Shown one piece after another: positions 11,368 through 25,300 of a stretch of 64,000 bases of DNA. This stretch comes from Ampullaceana balthica (taxonomy: Eukaryota; Mollusca; Gastropoda; Lymnaeidae), in assembly GCA_944989445.1 (NCBI GenBank), contig CALYLW010001199.1:62001-126000 (forward strand). The letters are read 5' to 3'. The notes under the pieces were generated by a model. That model saw only the letters and a program-made list of their open reading frames with translations. It made no database searches and had not been told where the DNA came from. How positions within the stretch are numbered: position 1 is the stretch's first letter; every line of letters starts with the position of its first letter. The position numbers and the translations under genes are program-made.

Positions 11368-12104
11368 TAACAGCGTTTTGTATTAGCACATCTCTTTGTT
11401 CCATGCAAAGGGTTTGCATTAATTTTTAAAAAATGACGGCTTCCCATAAATTGAGATAACAGAAAAGAAAAAGATTGCATTTAATTGAGTTAAGTTCCAG
11501 ATCTTATCTCGTTTTACAAGTTACTTTTTCAGACGTCAATTTTTCCAAGACGCTTGAAATTTTAAAGTATGTCTTTTTCGAAATTATTTATGCCTATTGT
11601 GGTGTTCATTAACTGAGAAATTTGAATATTTTCATATTCTTGCCATAAATCTTAACAATTTTCCATAAAATAGACGAATTCAGATTACCGTATTTACACA
11701 TTACTTAGATTGGATAGGGCGTAAAATTTTTTAACGATTAACCGTATTTTAATGAAAAACACAAATTATTTGTGCTACTTTAATGCAATAAAAACAAATA
11801 TAAATTTAATTTTTAATAACTTACCTTACAATAATTTTCTGAAAACTCAAACACCCGGGGCGGACCACCCCCACCGCCCCCCCTCTAGCTACGCCACTGC
11901 GGACAGACACAAACTTGCAAACAGTGGTACACACAAAAAACGTAAACAAATAAGAAATAACAAGAAACCACCACGTACCGTCTAGTTAAAGACCTAACAT
12001 TGCGTCAAAGAGTTCCGCCACACAACAGCAATGTCTTCAGGTTTCACGTGTTCACATCCGAATATCTGTCAAAGACGCTGACAAGCGGAGTCGCATTCCA
12101 AGCT

Positions 12105-12590
12105 TAGGTTCAGGTTATTCACGTACAAAGGCCAAGGTTAGGATATTCGTGTAGACATGCCAAGCTTAGGATATTCATGTGCACAGGCCAAGCTTAGGAT
12201 ATTCGTGTACACAGGCCAAGCTTAGGATATTCATGTGCACAGGCCAAGCTTAGGATATTCATGTGCACAGGCCAAGCTTAGGATATTCATGTACACAGAC
12301 CAAGCTCTGAGTATTCATGTACATATTCCAAGCTTAGAATATTCCTGTACCCAGGCCAAGATCAAGATATTCATGTACACATGCCAAGCTTAGGATGTTC
12401 ATGTACAAAAGCTAGGCTCACGATATTCATGTACGCATGCAAAGCCTAGGATATTCATGTACAAAAGCTAGGCTCATGATGTTCATGTACACATGCCAAG
12501 CTTAGGATATTCATGTACAAACGCTAGGCTCACGATATTCATGTACACAAACCAAGCTCAGGATGTTCATGTACACAGGCAACTGAATGT
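12105..12590. repeat. 28-bp minisatellite
   Basis: About 17 copies of ccaagcttaggatattcatg plus a variable gtacacagg part. Units vary in length by one or two bases, and many contain an aagctt site. Flanks from 11908 to 12100 show nothing else. Confidence 0.9.
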
Positions 12591-12915
12591 AGGAAACATG
12601 TACTAGAGCACACCGCGACACTCTGGGGCGTGTCCCTGTTAATAAGAAATAAATTTCATCGCGACACACGATGGGTGTGCGATCATAACTACAATGAAAA
12701 TCAATCTCACATGGGCCGAGATGTGTCGCGCCACGTTGACACGGCAACTTGATACCACTGTTTTTTTGTACACTGATTCCTCTCTTAGTTTCACACGCGT
12801 GGAAACATTTTTCTTCTTTAAAATGCCACTGAAAAGCAATTTCTGTAACCTGGCAGCAGTCTGCAGAGGATACGGTGAAATGAACAAGAACAAAGAGACA
12901 CATATTACAACTTAC

Positions 12916-13012
12916 CTGCTTGATCTCCGTCCAGCCATCACCGGCGACGTGCCATCAGAAGTCCAGGTATTAAAAGAATCAGACCAGGTGAACACGCCCG
13001 TCGAGTCCACAG
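12916..13012 (-). CDS. Orphan exon candidate, unknown protein
   Basis: A 97-nt segment on the minus strand is bounded by a good acceptor (tttag at its upstream side) and a good donor (AG/GTAAGTT). One frame is open and reads VDSTGVFTWSDSFNTW, then TSDGTSPVMAG. The word pattern (VFTWSDS, NTWTSDG) loosely recalls C-type lectin cores, but the match is too short to claim. I could not join it to convincing neighbouring exons, although the minus strand from 12885 downward has a TCTGCAG acceptor and short Cys-rich open frames. It may be a relic of a gene or a chance exon. Confidence 0.25.
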
Positions 13013-13384
13013 CTAAAGTTTACCTCGTAAAAATTTAGACGTGAAGGCTCCCCCCCATTCAAGGGAGATAATCAGGACAGTCCCATTAAATCACACGATT
13101 TATTTGTCACGTCACTTTCCGTGGGCAAAAGACGAAGTTTAAACCAGTTCTCTCCCCTGCTCGACGGGCCATCACGAGGCTCCAACCGTTTGCTCTCCTC
13201 CCTCCCCTCCCAGCCTCCGTATTCTCCTTTCGGTTTCGTGTTGTCTCTCGCTGTCCTAAGCCATCGTTGTTTCCAATACTTTGGATATTAAGTCGCATCT
13301 TGCACAGCATTAAACACGTCTTGCACTATGATGGTAATTGATACCTTTTACCGCTGCTTCTCTTATTCTTCTGATATCTTAGTA

Positions 13385-14130
13385 AATGGATAACATGTAA
13401 ACAGGGTATGAGTTAGCTTGACAGGACGTAACAAAACAGCGAACGTTTCGGCATAAAGAGCCTTCGGATTTCACCGCACCCAAGTTTTTATTTTTACACG
13501 CTTTTATTTAAGTCACAATGTTTGTATGTTGTATCCATCCATCCTTCCATCCATCCTTCCTTCAAAACTTGAAACGTAAAATTATACCACTTTTGATGGT
13601 CCTAAAGATCTAAAAATTGTACCACAGATAGATCTTGGATGACAATGCATTGTATCAAAATTTCAGATCGATCGAATGTACCGTATTGAAATTATTGCAC
13701 TTTTAGTTTTTAGTTTTTGTCTATATAAAATATTATCACTTGCGTCAATGAACCATGCCTCAATTCGCCCTAGAGGGATACAATTATTATAACTTTAAAA
13801 AGTACTATCAACATCAAGTCTTTCTGGCCGAAATATAAGCGTGATCGATTGCCGACATGGGGGTACGAGGTTCAATTTTCAGTTAGGGGAAAATGTTTTT
13901 TTTTGTATTATACATATTTAGTGCAATTTCTATATGTAAATAAAAGCGTGTCCTTTTAAAAAAAAGATTTTGTATACATTTAACTTATTTTATATTATTA
14001 TTTCTTTATATTCGTTTTATTTGTGTACTTTTTTGTTTGTTCGTTAAGGAAGGCTCTTTGCCGAAACGTTCGCTGTTGTGTTACGTCCTGTCAGGCTAAC
14101 CCATACCCTGTTTACATGTTATCCATTTTC
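13385..14130. mobile_element. Element with ~80-bp terminal inverted repeats (gccgaaacgtt family)
   Basis: The left arm 13385-13466 (ggataacatgtaaacagggt... to cgaacgtttcggc) is the inverse of the right arm 14047-14130 (gccgaaacgttcgctgt... to ccctgtttacatgttatcc). Between them lie an R1-like core (about 13600-13720) and AT-rich filler. Related gccgaaacgtt ends occur near 43350, and a related palindrome at 47225-47405. Confidence 0.75.
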
Positions 14131-14337
14131 TAATCTATAAGCCTGATTGCAGTCTCACCCCCATTATGTTCTGATATCTTAGCCGCTTCTTTCTATTCTC
14201 GGTGCTGGCAAGGCCCCCGGGGCATTGTGCTGGCCACACAATCCCTTGCTCGTTAGTGGTGGCTAAATAAAAACTCGTGAACGCTACTTCACATGCCCCA
14301 TAGTTCGTCATGGACTGGAAAGGGGGTTATTTTTATG

Positions 14338-14420
14338 TGCCGCGGTGGTCTATCGGTAGCGCGCTGGACTGCCGAACCGTGACAGAGGCCGGTCGCGGGT
14401 TCTATTCTCGGCGCTTCTAT
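14338..14420 (+). repeat. tRNA-like SINE head or tRNA pseudogene
   Basis: It resembles a tRNA: an A-box-like ggtctatcggtagcgcgctg and a B-box-like gcgggttctattc. The acceptor stem does not pair and the spacing between arms is too long for a working tRNA. It differs in sequence from the SINE family at 29.4 and 39.4 kb. Confidence 0.45.
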
Positions 14421-14759
14421 TTCAGGAGTTGACTTTTCTTAGGAAAAAAAAGACATGACCTTCTCAGTTATGCTCCAAACGGCTACAACCACATTTGTTG
14501 TACATCATTTCTTTATGACGTATGTTTTTAAATCTAAATTTAGATTTCACCGACAAATCTCTTTTGAGACCTATACTTGTGTCCTATCATCGGCGGCGTC
14601 CGTAAATCTTGACAGCCTGTGGCTTGTCCACAAAAGGACAGAGGTTTGGGGGGGGGGCCGGGGGGCAGAGCTCTAGCTACGATGTCTTTCAGACAGCTAT
14701 AAAGAGTTGTTACATTTTTATTCTCTTAAAACTTTCACCCCCAACGAATTTTCCATCTA

Positions 14760-14945
14760 ACTTTCGTTGCTCCGTTTGCATAACAATATACTCGTGTGCA
14801 AATTTGTACAACATCCATTTTTTCTGAGCTAATCTTTAAATCCCACAAATCACATGTATGATACTTACAATGTTTGCTGCGTGGTAACTCTAAACGGCTG
14901 CGCGTTGTCTGGCAGATAGCTGAGCAGATATGAAACCACGCAACT
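14760..14945 (-). mobile_element. R2 MITE copy, degenerate
   Basis: Shares the blocks gtgcaaatttgtacaacatcc, tttgctgcgtggtaactcta, and gcagatagctgagcagat with the other R2 copies. The ends are decayed. Confidence 0.5.
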
Positions 14946-15080
14946 CAAAAGGGAAAAAAAATAATCCCAACTAGAACTTACCTGAAGCTACATCCCCATA
15001 AAGTAAAGGACACCCCTTAATTCTATGCACATGTAATGAATGTTGGCACTCAAAGTAAAAGACACCCTTTTACTATATAC

Positions 15081-15523
15081 TAGGGTTGATACTGATTAAT
15101 GTTTTAAAAATCGATTAATCTGAATTTTTAAAAATCGATTAATCGATTAATTTTGATTAATTATTTTTTATAACGCATGTATAGATCCCGTTAAGGTGCG
15201 AAACATTATTTCGCGAAATCGGTTAAGTTGCGGTAATTCCATGGCTCCCTAATTTTGTGACGCAACACAGCAAATTCGTTCTGCTGTGCAAGTAATAAGG
15301 AAGAAAAGCCTTTTTGTGAGCGTATGCACGTCTAAATAAATAATAATAAAACGAGATACAAGTATGTAATTAAAAAAATATATAAATTATTAATAAATTG
15401 GACGAAGAATATTTGAAAAATTATCTTAAATTTTAATTGAATTTTATTCGTTTTAATTAATTTTAATCGATTAAATTTTTTAACGATTAATCGATTAATT
15501 AATCGTTAATTTCCGCAGCGCTA
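15081..15523. mobile_element. hAT-like element with gattaatcgatt-rich ends
   Basis: It starts tagggttgatactgattaa and ends in aatcgttaatttccgcagcgcta, which is roughly inverse. The 8-bp flanks ctatatac / ctctatac match at 7 of 8. Repeated atcgattaat words lie at both ends. The element at 59839-60651 is of the same family. Confidence 0.7.
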
Positions 15524-15892
15524 CTCTATACACATGTATATGAATGTTGGTACCCCCCCCACCTCCACCTCAAATATCGTGCGCTTCTCTTTCCCCAAAC
15601 GAGTCCATCGATGTAGCCGAACGTCTCTATACTGATGAACTCAACAGCGATCATGGATCGGTATGAACTCCGTGTGTTGATACTTGTCACATAATCAATG
15701 GGTGGTGGGGAGATGTTGACTTGGAGCGTGACGTCATGGCTGGAGCCTGCACTCATCATAGCATGCGGAGTGTGTCCTCTATCGACTGATGTAATGGGCG
15801 TCGCTAGGTTTGATTTTTTAAATTTTTTTATTTTAAATTTAAAATTCTTTATAATGAATAATATTGTGGTACCCATTCCATTTACCTTTAGG

Positions 15893-16097
15893 CAGTGGCG
15901 TCACTAGGGGGGTGCGGTGGAGGAGGGCCGCCCCGGGTGACATCATCAGGGGGGGTGACACCAAAACGTAAAATTCTGTATGTGTTCCCGTTATTTGGCA
16001 CTGGGAAACTCGGAGGAGTTCTATAATGTATGTCGTGAGAGGGTGACACCATGAGCTACCGCCCCCCGGGGTGACACCAACCCTAGTGACGCCCCTG
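15893..16097. mobile_element. hAT-type MITE (cagtggcgtcactagg ends)
   Basis: The inverted ends cagtggcgtcactagg and cctagtgacgcccctg are flanked by cctttagg / cctttggg (7 of 8). It sits directly downstream of SP1, between its polyadenylation signal and the 15.1-kb hAT. Confidence 0.85.
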
Positions 16098-16316
16098 CCT
16101 TTGGGCCTGAGGTGTCGACCACAGTGGGATCCAACATTTAACGGATCTATAAATAACGCATCCGTGATGATTATAATATTGTTTTTATTGACATCCAACG
16201 TTAAGCGATACGCTAAGTTATAGTGTTTACACTGGTCGTGACGAGAGAGACTTTGTTTTTTGTGGCACTCGTGTCAATGTTGCCCATCAGACCGAATACA
16301 CGGGGCGGCGACTACG

Positions 16317-19300
16317 TCATATATTGATGACGGAATCTATCCAATATTTATACCTCATGACGTCGGCGTATACACCAGGATAGCCAGGGTCGGCACACCC
16401 CCATCCCCAGCTTACGACGCCTATGAAAAGGAAATTGAGAAGAAATAAACTTGTAAAGTAATAATCTTTTGTTTTGAATTTAAAATTTTTTTTTAATGAT
16501 TATTATTTTAAAATTGGAAAAGGAAGGTAACTGTTAAAAAAATTAAATAATAAATATAAAGATAAGTGAGTTGTTGCCCTTCATCACTCTTTGTATTCGT
16601 TAGTTTCACATGCATATAGGATCTCTAAACGCCTTCAAATATTTCAATTAAACTACGCCGTATATTTTATCAATGCTGAGTTAAATTGAATGTTTTTTTA
16701 ATGTTTCCCACTGATGTAGCAGTTGTTGTTTACCTGCCAGTGTCCACCTGTTGTGTCTGTATGTGTAGAGTGGACCGCCACTGTCACCCTGTCAGTAGAT
16801 GGAAGTAATAGCCAAGAGTCTCAAATATAAAATGGACCATACAAAAGTTAGCGCGATGACAAATAATTCAGATCAGAAATCACAGCCACTTTTTATAAAC
16901 TATGAAGTTTTAAAACTCTTTTTTTGTGTGTGGTCCTAATCCACAATTTAAGCTTTCGTTCTGTCTCTTCACATGCACAATTTAAGATTTTACTCTGTCT
17001 CTTGGCATGCAAAATTTAAGCTCTTCTTCTATATCTTGACATGCAAAATTTAAGCCCTTGTCCTGTTACTTGAGATTCACAATTTAAGCTCTTGTTTTGT
17101 CTGTTGACTTGCATAATCTAAAAGCTTGTTCTGTCTCACACTTCGGTTACTGTCCTAACAGATGCATTGCATCTCAATGTTTTAGTCATATTATTTTTCC
17201 TGTTTTCCACTTACGAGAGCTTCTGGCCGACACTTTCATTATTTTGTTAAAGGTAGTTACCAATCCCCCCCTTGTATTCACCGTATCAAGTTCATGCAAG
17301 AGAAGGCCAAAGAGATTTAAAAACGTAAAAAAAATCATTATAAAATTATGTCGAGTTTAATGTTAGATGTTAGAATTCAACACTGTAAACTTAAGCAGCG
17401 GATTAAAACTCTCCAGTCTTTACATTGGAGAAGAAAATAGGAAATTAATTTAGATCGTTAGGTGTTGAGAGTATTTACGTTAAATATTCTAAAGTTTTGA
17501 CGCAATGCCTACCTCACACGCGTCGATGCCGCCCCGGATGTTGCCAGCACAGAACATGCGCGGGGTGATGGAGTTGGCGCCGTAGTTTTCTTGGCATGAA
17601 CTCACAGACATAATGGGGGCCAGGACTTGTTGGAGGGTGGAGCTCATGGCAGATGCTGAAAGGGAGATTAGTTTGAAAGAGATTATTTTAAAGGGAGATT
17701 ATTCTAAAGAGAGTTTTGAATTTTTTATTACATTTTTTATATTTTTTTTAAAGATGGATCATTACGTATTTCCGTTTTGGTTTCTGTTAGTTTCTTCATT
17801 TTTAATAATTTAACTTTTTTAAAACACATGCACGGGTTTGATTAAAATGAAATTGTGGCAATTAACCACGAGCAAGCAGAGATATTTATATAATCTATAG
17901 ATGGCGTTTTTCAGTTTACTGTAAGTTTCCATAAAAAATAGGGTAACATGCCCCCCCCCCACCCCCGAGCCCAAAGTTAAAATATCTCAATATCGCCGTT
18001 GAAGTCACCTTGTCAATGAATAATTTATATTTCTTAGCTGATGAGAACCGATTTCGGAGGTTTTGATACCCTTGAAACATGTTAAAAATGGTTTTCGACT
18101 ATCGGTCAATTTAACAACACTTATTACTGCACTGAAATGAATACATTTCATCTACATCATCAAAGATAATAACACTACCTCTTTTGTTTTTGACAGATAA
18201 GAGAATTGCCTTCTCTTAACGTTTGTTTTTTAAAAATTTTTTGATGGGTCAAAAATATATTTTTCAGATAAACTCGACCTTATAAAGGATTTCATTATTT
18301 TGAAAAAGACATACACATTTTACTTTACTGGGGTTAATGTCAGATTTATAATTAAGGAAAAAAAAAGGTTTTTAATAACAATAAATAAATTGAATTACTT
18401 GGTTGCAGACTTCCCCACCCGACGACGATGGAAGTTTCCCCCACGAACCAATCCTCGTTGGGCAAGCAAACAGCGGACACGTAGTTGTTGGTCGGTGGCT
18501 GGTCCAAGAGTTTGAAGATGGCGACGTCGTAGTCCAGCGTGATGCGGTTGAAATTTCTGGTAAAGAAACGTTAAAACAACTGTCTTCACAGGACGATTTA
18601 TGGGAAGTTAATTTCAACAGTTCGAATCACGATCAATTCGTCTCCCCTTCTTCTTCTCTCTCCCCCCCCCCAATCATTCGGCATCTCTAGAGAAAATCGA
18701 CACCGCAGACAAAAGTTCAAGGATATACCCGCCATTTTTAAATCCCTTATATTAACTTCGCGGCCGTCTCTGTCGTCATCTCTCTCTCTGTCTGTCTTTG
18801 GCGGGCGGAAAAACAAAAGTAAAAAATGACCCACTTACCGTGATCCGATCGAGCTGAAATTTGGCAGACGGGCCCGTCTGACCTAACAATGCATTGTATC
18901 AAAATTTCAGATCGATCGATCGTACCGTAATTAAATTAATACATTTTTAGTTTATCCTTAAATGAGGTATGTAGTTCAACTTCACGGTTTGTTATTGTTT
19001 TTTTCCCACGTGAGAGTTTGAGTTGATGCGTTGACGCGACCCATCGACGTACCCACGTGCTTTTGTTTACATTTTACGTGTCATGCTGAGCTCTGTCACC
19101 CCCCCCCCTTTAGGGTTATGAAGCAAAGTTGAGTCAAGAGTTTGAAAATAAAAAATAATGTTAGTTATGTCTTATAAATAAGGGATTTATAGTCAAAAAC
19201 TTTGTTTTTACGGGTTTGTTTTATTAAATCCCTTATATTAACTTCACCGCCGTCTCTCTCTGTCTGTCGTCATCTCATAGGCGGGCGGAAAAACAAAAGT

Positions 19301-22300
19301 AAAAAATGACCCACTTACCGTGATCCGATCGAGCTGAAATTTGGCACACGGACCCGTCTCACCTAACAATGCATGGTATCAAAATTTCAGATCGATCGAT
19401 CGTATCGTAATTAAATTAATGCGTTTTTAGTTTATCCTTATATAACGTATGAAATTCAAATTCACTGTTTGTTATTGGTTTTTTCTTCCACTTCCACGTG
19501 AGAGTTTGAGTTGACGCCGACCGTCGTGCCGACACCCCCTCACGTCCCACCCCCGTTATTAAAGACAAGGGACATCACTCGGTGTCCGTCTGTAAACCTT
19601 TATAGCGTTGGAACATAATCAATACTTTTTCTTCTGTCTCATATATAAGGGATTTATAGTCTAAAACTTTGTTTTTAATGGTTTGTTTTTTATATTATTT
19701 CATCGATTCTGCTGAAACGAAAATATCTTTTTGACTTTTTTTTACGTTTTTTTAAAAAAAATCAGGAGTTTTAGAAATAGTTGTTGAGCTACTGACCTGT
19801 GCAGGACTAGGTCAGTAAAATTGAGGACGACTCGGTGGGTTTCCATGGCAACAGACCAGTCGTGCACGCCACAGTGGGCGATGTACTGGTTAAACCTGGG
19901 ATCATCGCTGGAATAAACAACAACAACAAATGGGTCGATCGATCAGCCAAAGAAATTTGATATCAAATAATTAAAAACACGCTCGAAAACGTATAGGATT
20001 TTAAATAGATACATTGGATAATCTTTTAATTCACTTATGTGCCTCTCTGAATTCCCAAAATTTTACAAATGCTCAATTTAAAAATTATTTATAAAAAAAA
20101 TATCACTGTTTATATATTAATCCTCGGTGTACAGCTCAGGCTATAAAGAATGTTGGGCTAAGATGTTCTTTTAGAATAAAAAAAAATATTTCTTCTTCCA
20201 TTTTGTGCAAAATAATTTTTTTGTAAAAATGAGATAACAATTTTAGTTTAATGTAAATGAAAACATTCAAACAGTTGATGAAGACTGAATCTGTGATGCA
20301 ATGTTCACACTGAGGTTCGTGGGTCCGTGTTTAAAGCAGATAAAAAAAGTAATTGGTATGCAGAGTTGCACAGCATCTATTTTTTGTGAAATAATTTAAA
20401 AATTTGCTGCGCGGTTATTCTAAACTGCTGCTCGGCGTCAGTAGAATATCTGAGGAATCGATATTTCAAGAAGAAAAAAGCGCAATGTATGATATTTAAA
20501 TCCCTTACATTAACTTCAGTATCTTGTTTAAATCCTTTATATTAACTCGTGGTGTCTGGTTGCACCCTTGCACCCTTGCTTGTCGCCAGTGCGTATTTTA
20601 TTGACAACTCTTTTTGTAAACATATTCCTGATCGGTGCGCATTATATTAAACATGTTTTACGACACAACTGCAATTTTGTATTTTTGGATGGTCTTGCGC
20701 TGCGTATTATAATGAACGTTCTTTTAGTTAAATCTCGTACATAAAGGATTTATAGTAAAAATCTTGGTTTTTTACGTTTTTTTAATTATTTGTCGTGATC
20801 TCTTGGTTGGGCGGAAAAGTAAAAGTAAAAAATGGCCCTCTTTCCGTGATGCTGTCGAGCTGAAATTTTGCACATAGACTTGTGTCACCTAAAACTGCAT
20901 TGTTTCAAAATTGCAGATCGATCGATTGTACCGTAATTAAATGAATGAATTTTTAGTTTATCTATATGAATCTCTATGTAGCTGTCTGCTGTAGTTGACA
21001 TCCACGGGTCACTGGAGTTCACTCCAGCCATCGATGACCACATCCCCATGTTTTAGAGCAAGGTGAGTTCAGTCACGTTCGTCGTTCAGCCTGTAAATGT
21101 TTATGCTAGTGTGTTGCGCGGTGCGTATTATATTGGTCATAATCAATACTTTTAGTTATGTCTCATATATAAGGGATTAATAGTCAAAAACGTTATTTTT
21201 ACTTTTTTTCTCTTTTTTTAAATAATTTAGGTACTGCATGGTCAACCCTTCTTGTATTTAAATAAAATAATTCATTAACTGAAAACAGGCAGCTAATTTG
21301 AGATTGTCCAAACTACGTCTGCGTCTCACAAAAAAGATGTGTTGGTCAATGTTTGAGCTGCTTCAAATGATAATAGAACTGACTTAACGCAATGTCCAGC
21401 GGTCAGCAGGAAGTAGTGGCCAGTCAGATTCCGAATGAGGCTTGCGCCACACTTATGGCTGTCTGGATAGTCAGCTAATCTCAAACTGCACTGATAGAAA
21501 AGACTTACAATAACATACACTTACATTAGAGAAGACTTCAAAAGTAACATATGCTTTAAGTAAAATGTATTTTAAAATAAAATACACTTGAAATGAAATA
21601 TATATAAATAAAATATACTTGAAATGAATTAGATATAAATAAAATATTCTTGAAATGAAATAGATATGAATAAAATATACTTGAAATGAAATAGATATAA
21701 CTAAAATATACTGTACAAGAAGTAGACATGTAATTAAATAGACCTCAGACAAAAGAGACTTTAAATACAACAGAATTCAAATAAAAGAATATTTAAACAA
21801 CGTGTGGTCAGATAATGCCCTTATGATAGAGACTATCGCAGTGGTTTCCAAACTTTTTGTAAAAAGGGCCCGCCTTATTACATGAAGTAAAAGTATGCGG
21901 GGGTCGGATTTAGAGCCATATGTCGAGCGAGACGAAGTTTTAGTCTTTGTGACTTTATCATTGCTTTTTTTTATTTTATCTTATAAGAGTGATATATTGT
22001 GCAGGGAAAAGAGAATAAACATTTATATAGCAATTATAGAGAGACTTTCAAGATATCTTATTCCGCCATTAGAAATTACCAATAACGGATAAATAATGCA
22101 AAGTTATAGAATAAAGATGTGTATTTTAGACTTATAGAATAAAGATGTGTATTTTAGACTTATAGAATAAAGATGTGTATTTTAGACTTATAGAATAAAG
22201 ATGTGTATTTTAGACTTATAGAATAAAGATGTGTATTTTAGACTTATAGAATAAAGATGTGTATTTTAGACTTATAGAATAAAGATGTGTATTTTAGACT

Positions 22301-25300
22301 TATAGAATAAAGATGTGTATTTTAGACTTATAGAATTAAGATGTGTATTTTAGACTTATAGAATAAAGTAGTGTATTTTAGACTTATAGAATAAAGTAGT
22401 GTATTTTAGACTTATAGAATAAAGTAGTGTATTTTAGACGTATAGAATAAATTAGTGTATTTTAGACTTATAGAATAAAGTAGTGTATTTTAGACTTATA
22501 GAATAAAGTAGTGTATTTTAGACTTATAGAATAAAGTAGTGTATTTTAGACTTATAGAATAAAGTAGTGTATTTTAGACTTATAGAATAAAGTAGTGTAT
22601 TTTAGACTTATAGGATAAAGTAGTGTATTTTAGACTTATAGAATAAAGTAGTGTATTTTAGACTTATAGAATAAAGTAGTGTATTTTAGACTTTTAGAAT
22701 AAAGTAGTGTATTTTAGACTACGTACCTTTCAATAAAATAATTAATACAATGGGTTGAAATATAAATTACATTTTAAAATGTCTTAAAATTTTTAGTACA
22801 ACAGCGCCACATTTATTTCATTTTCCAAGTTTGCAAAAAAGATTTACGTCAACGATTTTGCCATCGGAGAGGTCGTCGATGTCGTCTATATAACAGCCGA
22901 TAACTTGTCTTATCTATACAGACGCTCCTTCTCAACAGAAGAGTAATGCATCCACAGACTATGCCGGTCTGTTGGCAAGTGATACAGCGTTAACAGGCCA
23001 CGGCTGTGAGGGTTCCAGGCATTACCCAGTCGCCTTTGTCTCCCTAACTAGTGGTAGGTACCCGTTCGAAGCTGGGTGGACTCAGGGACGCTCTTGGCCC
23101 CGGAAATAAATCCCCGCCTTCACATAGATTTGAACCCGTGACCAGACTTGAACGCCAGCCGAGCGCGCATGCCACTCGACCGCCACTTCATCGGCTTAAT
23201 CTAAACCATAATGGGTCATCGACGTCTGTCATCACTGATGTCATGATATTTCGAACTAAACTAAACACCTCATTATAAATTCGATGTCATCGTTAAAGAC
23301 AAAATCGCGAATCAATTGTTGTTTTTTTAAAGATAAAGCCGCGGGCCAGTTAAAAATTATACGCGGGCCGTATTTTCCCGCGGGCGGGACTTTGGACACC
23401 CCTTCTTAATTGTCAGTGTGGACAGACAACGCTGTGGTGAAAGAGTCCATTTTTCAGCAAACGGTAAACGAACCAATCATTTCCGTCAACGGTCAACTCA
23501 CAATGGCCGGCCAGGAGTTGGGCACGGCTTCGTGCCCTCCAACTATTCTGTGGGTCAACTGAGATACGCCATTGTTGGGGAGTAGAGGCCTCAGGCCGCA
23601 TCCGTCAGCGTCAATCTGGAGATCTGGGCTGTACAAAAATTATTAGAAAACGTTTAGACTAAAGTGTTTTTTAAAAAAAATAAAAGAGTCATAATAATAT
23701 TATTAATAATAAAACGATATAATTTGCAATTGTCACGCAAGTCAGTCAGTCTGTCTTGACGCAACTAATTTTAGAAAGCAGGGAAAACCAAATTACTGCA
23801 CCAAAGCATCAAACAGGTGCGCAAATTAAATATGCGCTGTGAAAAAATATATATGAAGTCATTGTTTTCGCTCATATTTTAAATTTTGGAAAAGGGATTA
23901 ATGTAATAAAAACAACCCGTAAAAAACCAAGTTTTTGACTATAAATCCTTTACGTATGAGACGTAACTAAAAGAATGTTCATTATAACACGCAGCGCAAG
24001 ACCATCCAAAAATACAAAATTGCAGTTGTGTCGTAAAACGTGTTTAATATAATGCGCACCGATCAGGAATAGGTTTATAAAAAGTGTTGTCAGTAAAATA
24101 CGCACCTTATTGCGCGACAGAAAGGTTGTTCAATATAATACGCACCGCGACGCTCTATCTCAAAAAATAGCATGATACATAGGAATAAATAAAATAATCT
24201 AAAAAATCAATAATTTAATTACGGTACATGCGATCGATCTGAAATTTTGATACATTGTTTTTATCATCGGTACGAAACTGCCTGCAAAATTTCAGCTCGC
24301 TATCTTGCGCGCAAGTGGGTTAAAAATCGATCAAAAGTTTTGGCGACAAGCAAGCAAGCAGCAAGCAAGCAAGGTCCGCCGCAGACACCACGAGTTAATA
24401 TAAAGGATTTAAAAAGAGGACTTGATGATGGTTAATTATAAAATTAAAAACCCCTTTTATAAAATACTTTGTGTACATTTCAGAAAGTTTAATATTTCGT
24501 ATTTATCAAACAAGGACAAGTTAGTTGGGCTTTTGAAAAAGGTCGGCGCCGTAGGCACCCTAAAAAAAGTGCATTTTTTAATAAAATAATTAGATTTCAG
24601 CTGAAAACTTCCGTCATTTTTGACGGGTGTACGCTAGTAATAGTAATAATAATAATAATAAAACTCCGATTTTGAAAAACACCTTCTTTACATGATTAAT
24701 TGCATCGACGTTTCACAAACTTGTCCCCGGCACCCCCAAAAGTACCCAATGATTTTATGTGGAATTCAATAGGTTCCATAGTTTTTAAAAAAGGGAGGGA
24801 GGCTTTTTGCAATATGTGGCAGTGAATTTAAAGCGCGATATAAATATTTATATGCAATAAACTGAAGAAGTTAGAAAACCAGTGGTACTTTTCTGATTAT
24901 TTTTTCGCAATATGATTGAGATTAAAGTCACTGACAGGTATGGAGATTTTTAATTGCAACAAATTAAATCAGAATGGAAATGTAGCACACTTGATCATGA
25001 ATATTTTAATAGAGACAAAAAAAGGGTTAGTGAAATATAATTTTTTAGAACCACTGATGCTTAAACAAGGTGATGTTTCAGGGCCGGGAAGACGGAATGT
25101 AAGAAATTTAACCATCAATAAAAAGGATGGGAAAACCTGGACACATATATTAAACTCAACGTTGTCTTCTGTCATGATCATCTGTTCTGAACAGTTTCCG
25201 CGCATCATTAAGTGAGCCACTGCAGCAGTGGTCCCCAACCACCGCGCCGCGGACCGGTACCAGGCCGTGGAGAATTAAATTTATTGAATGTTATTTACAG

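Larger units (their letters stand above)
9575..11899 (-). mobile_element. Degenerate 2.3-kb hAT element
   Basis: The inverted ends cagtggcgtagct and agctacgccactg are flanked by a perfect 8-bp duplication, cggacaga (9567-9574 and 11900-11907). The interior is AT-rich and decayed. It still contains a minus-strand hAT transposase C-terminus near 10505-10680 and has two MITEs inserted in it (10147-10308 and 11091-11367). Confidence 0.88.
21839..23406. mobile_element. Possible hAT-like composite
   Basis: The left side reads cagtggtttccaaacttttt and the right side cgggactttggacacccctt, with cgggcc-rich stretches inside each end as in the hAT at 738-934. The two ends are not good inverse copies and I see no clear target duplication, so pairing them is tentative. 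A satellite and a SINE lie between. Confidence 0.35.

Noticed and set aside
14338..14420. Functional tRNA gene
   Set aside because: A and B box-like words are present, but the acceptor stem does not pair and arm spacing is wrong.
16260..16448. 62-codon plus-strand frame
   Set aside because: Antisense to SP1 exon 9, whose conserved protein, phase and acceptor are on minus.
22102..22720. CRISPR-like regular array
   Set aside because: No distinct spacers; units are contiguous copies, and the genome is clearly eukaryotic. The same applies to 56465-57440.
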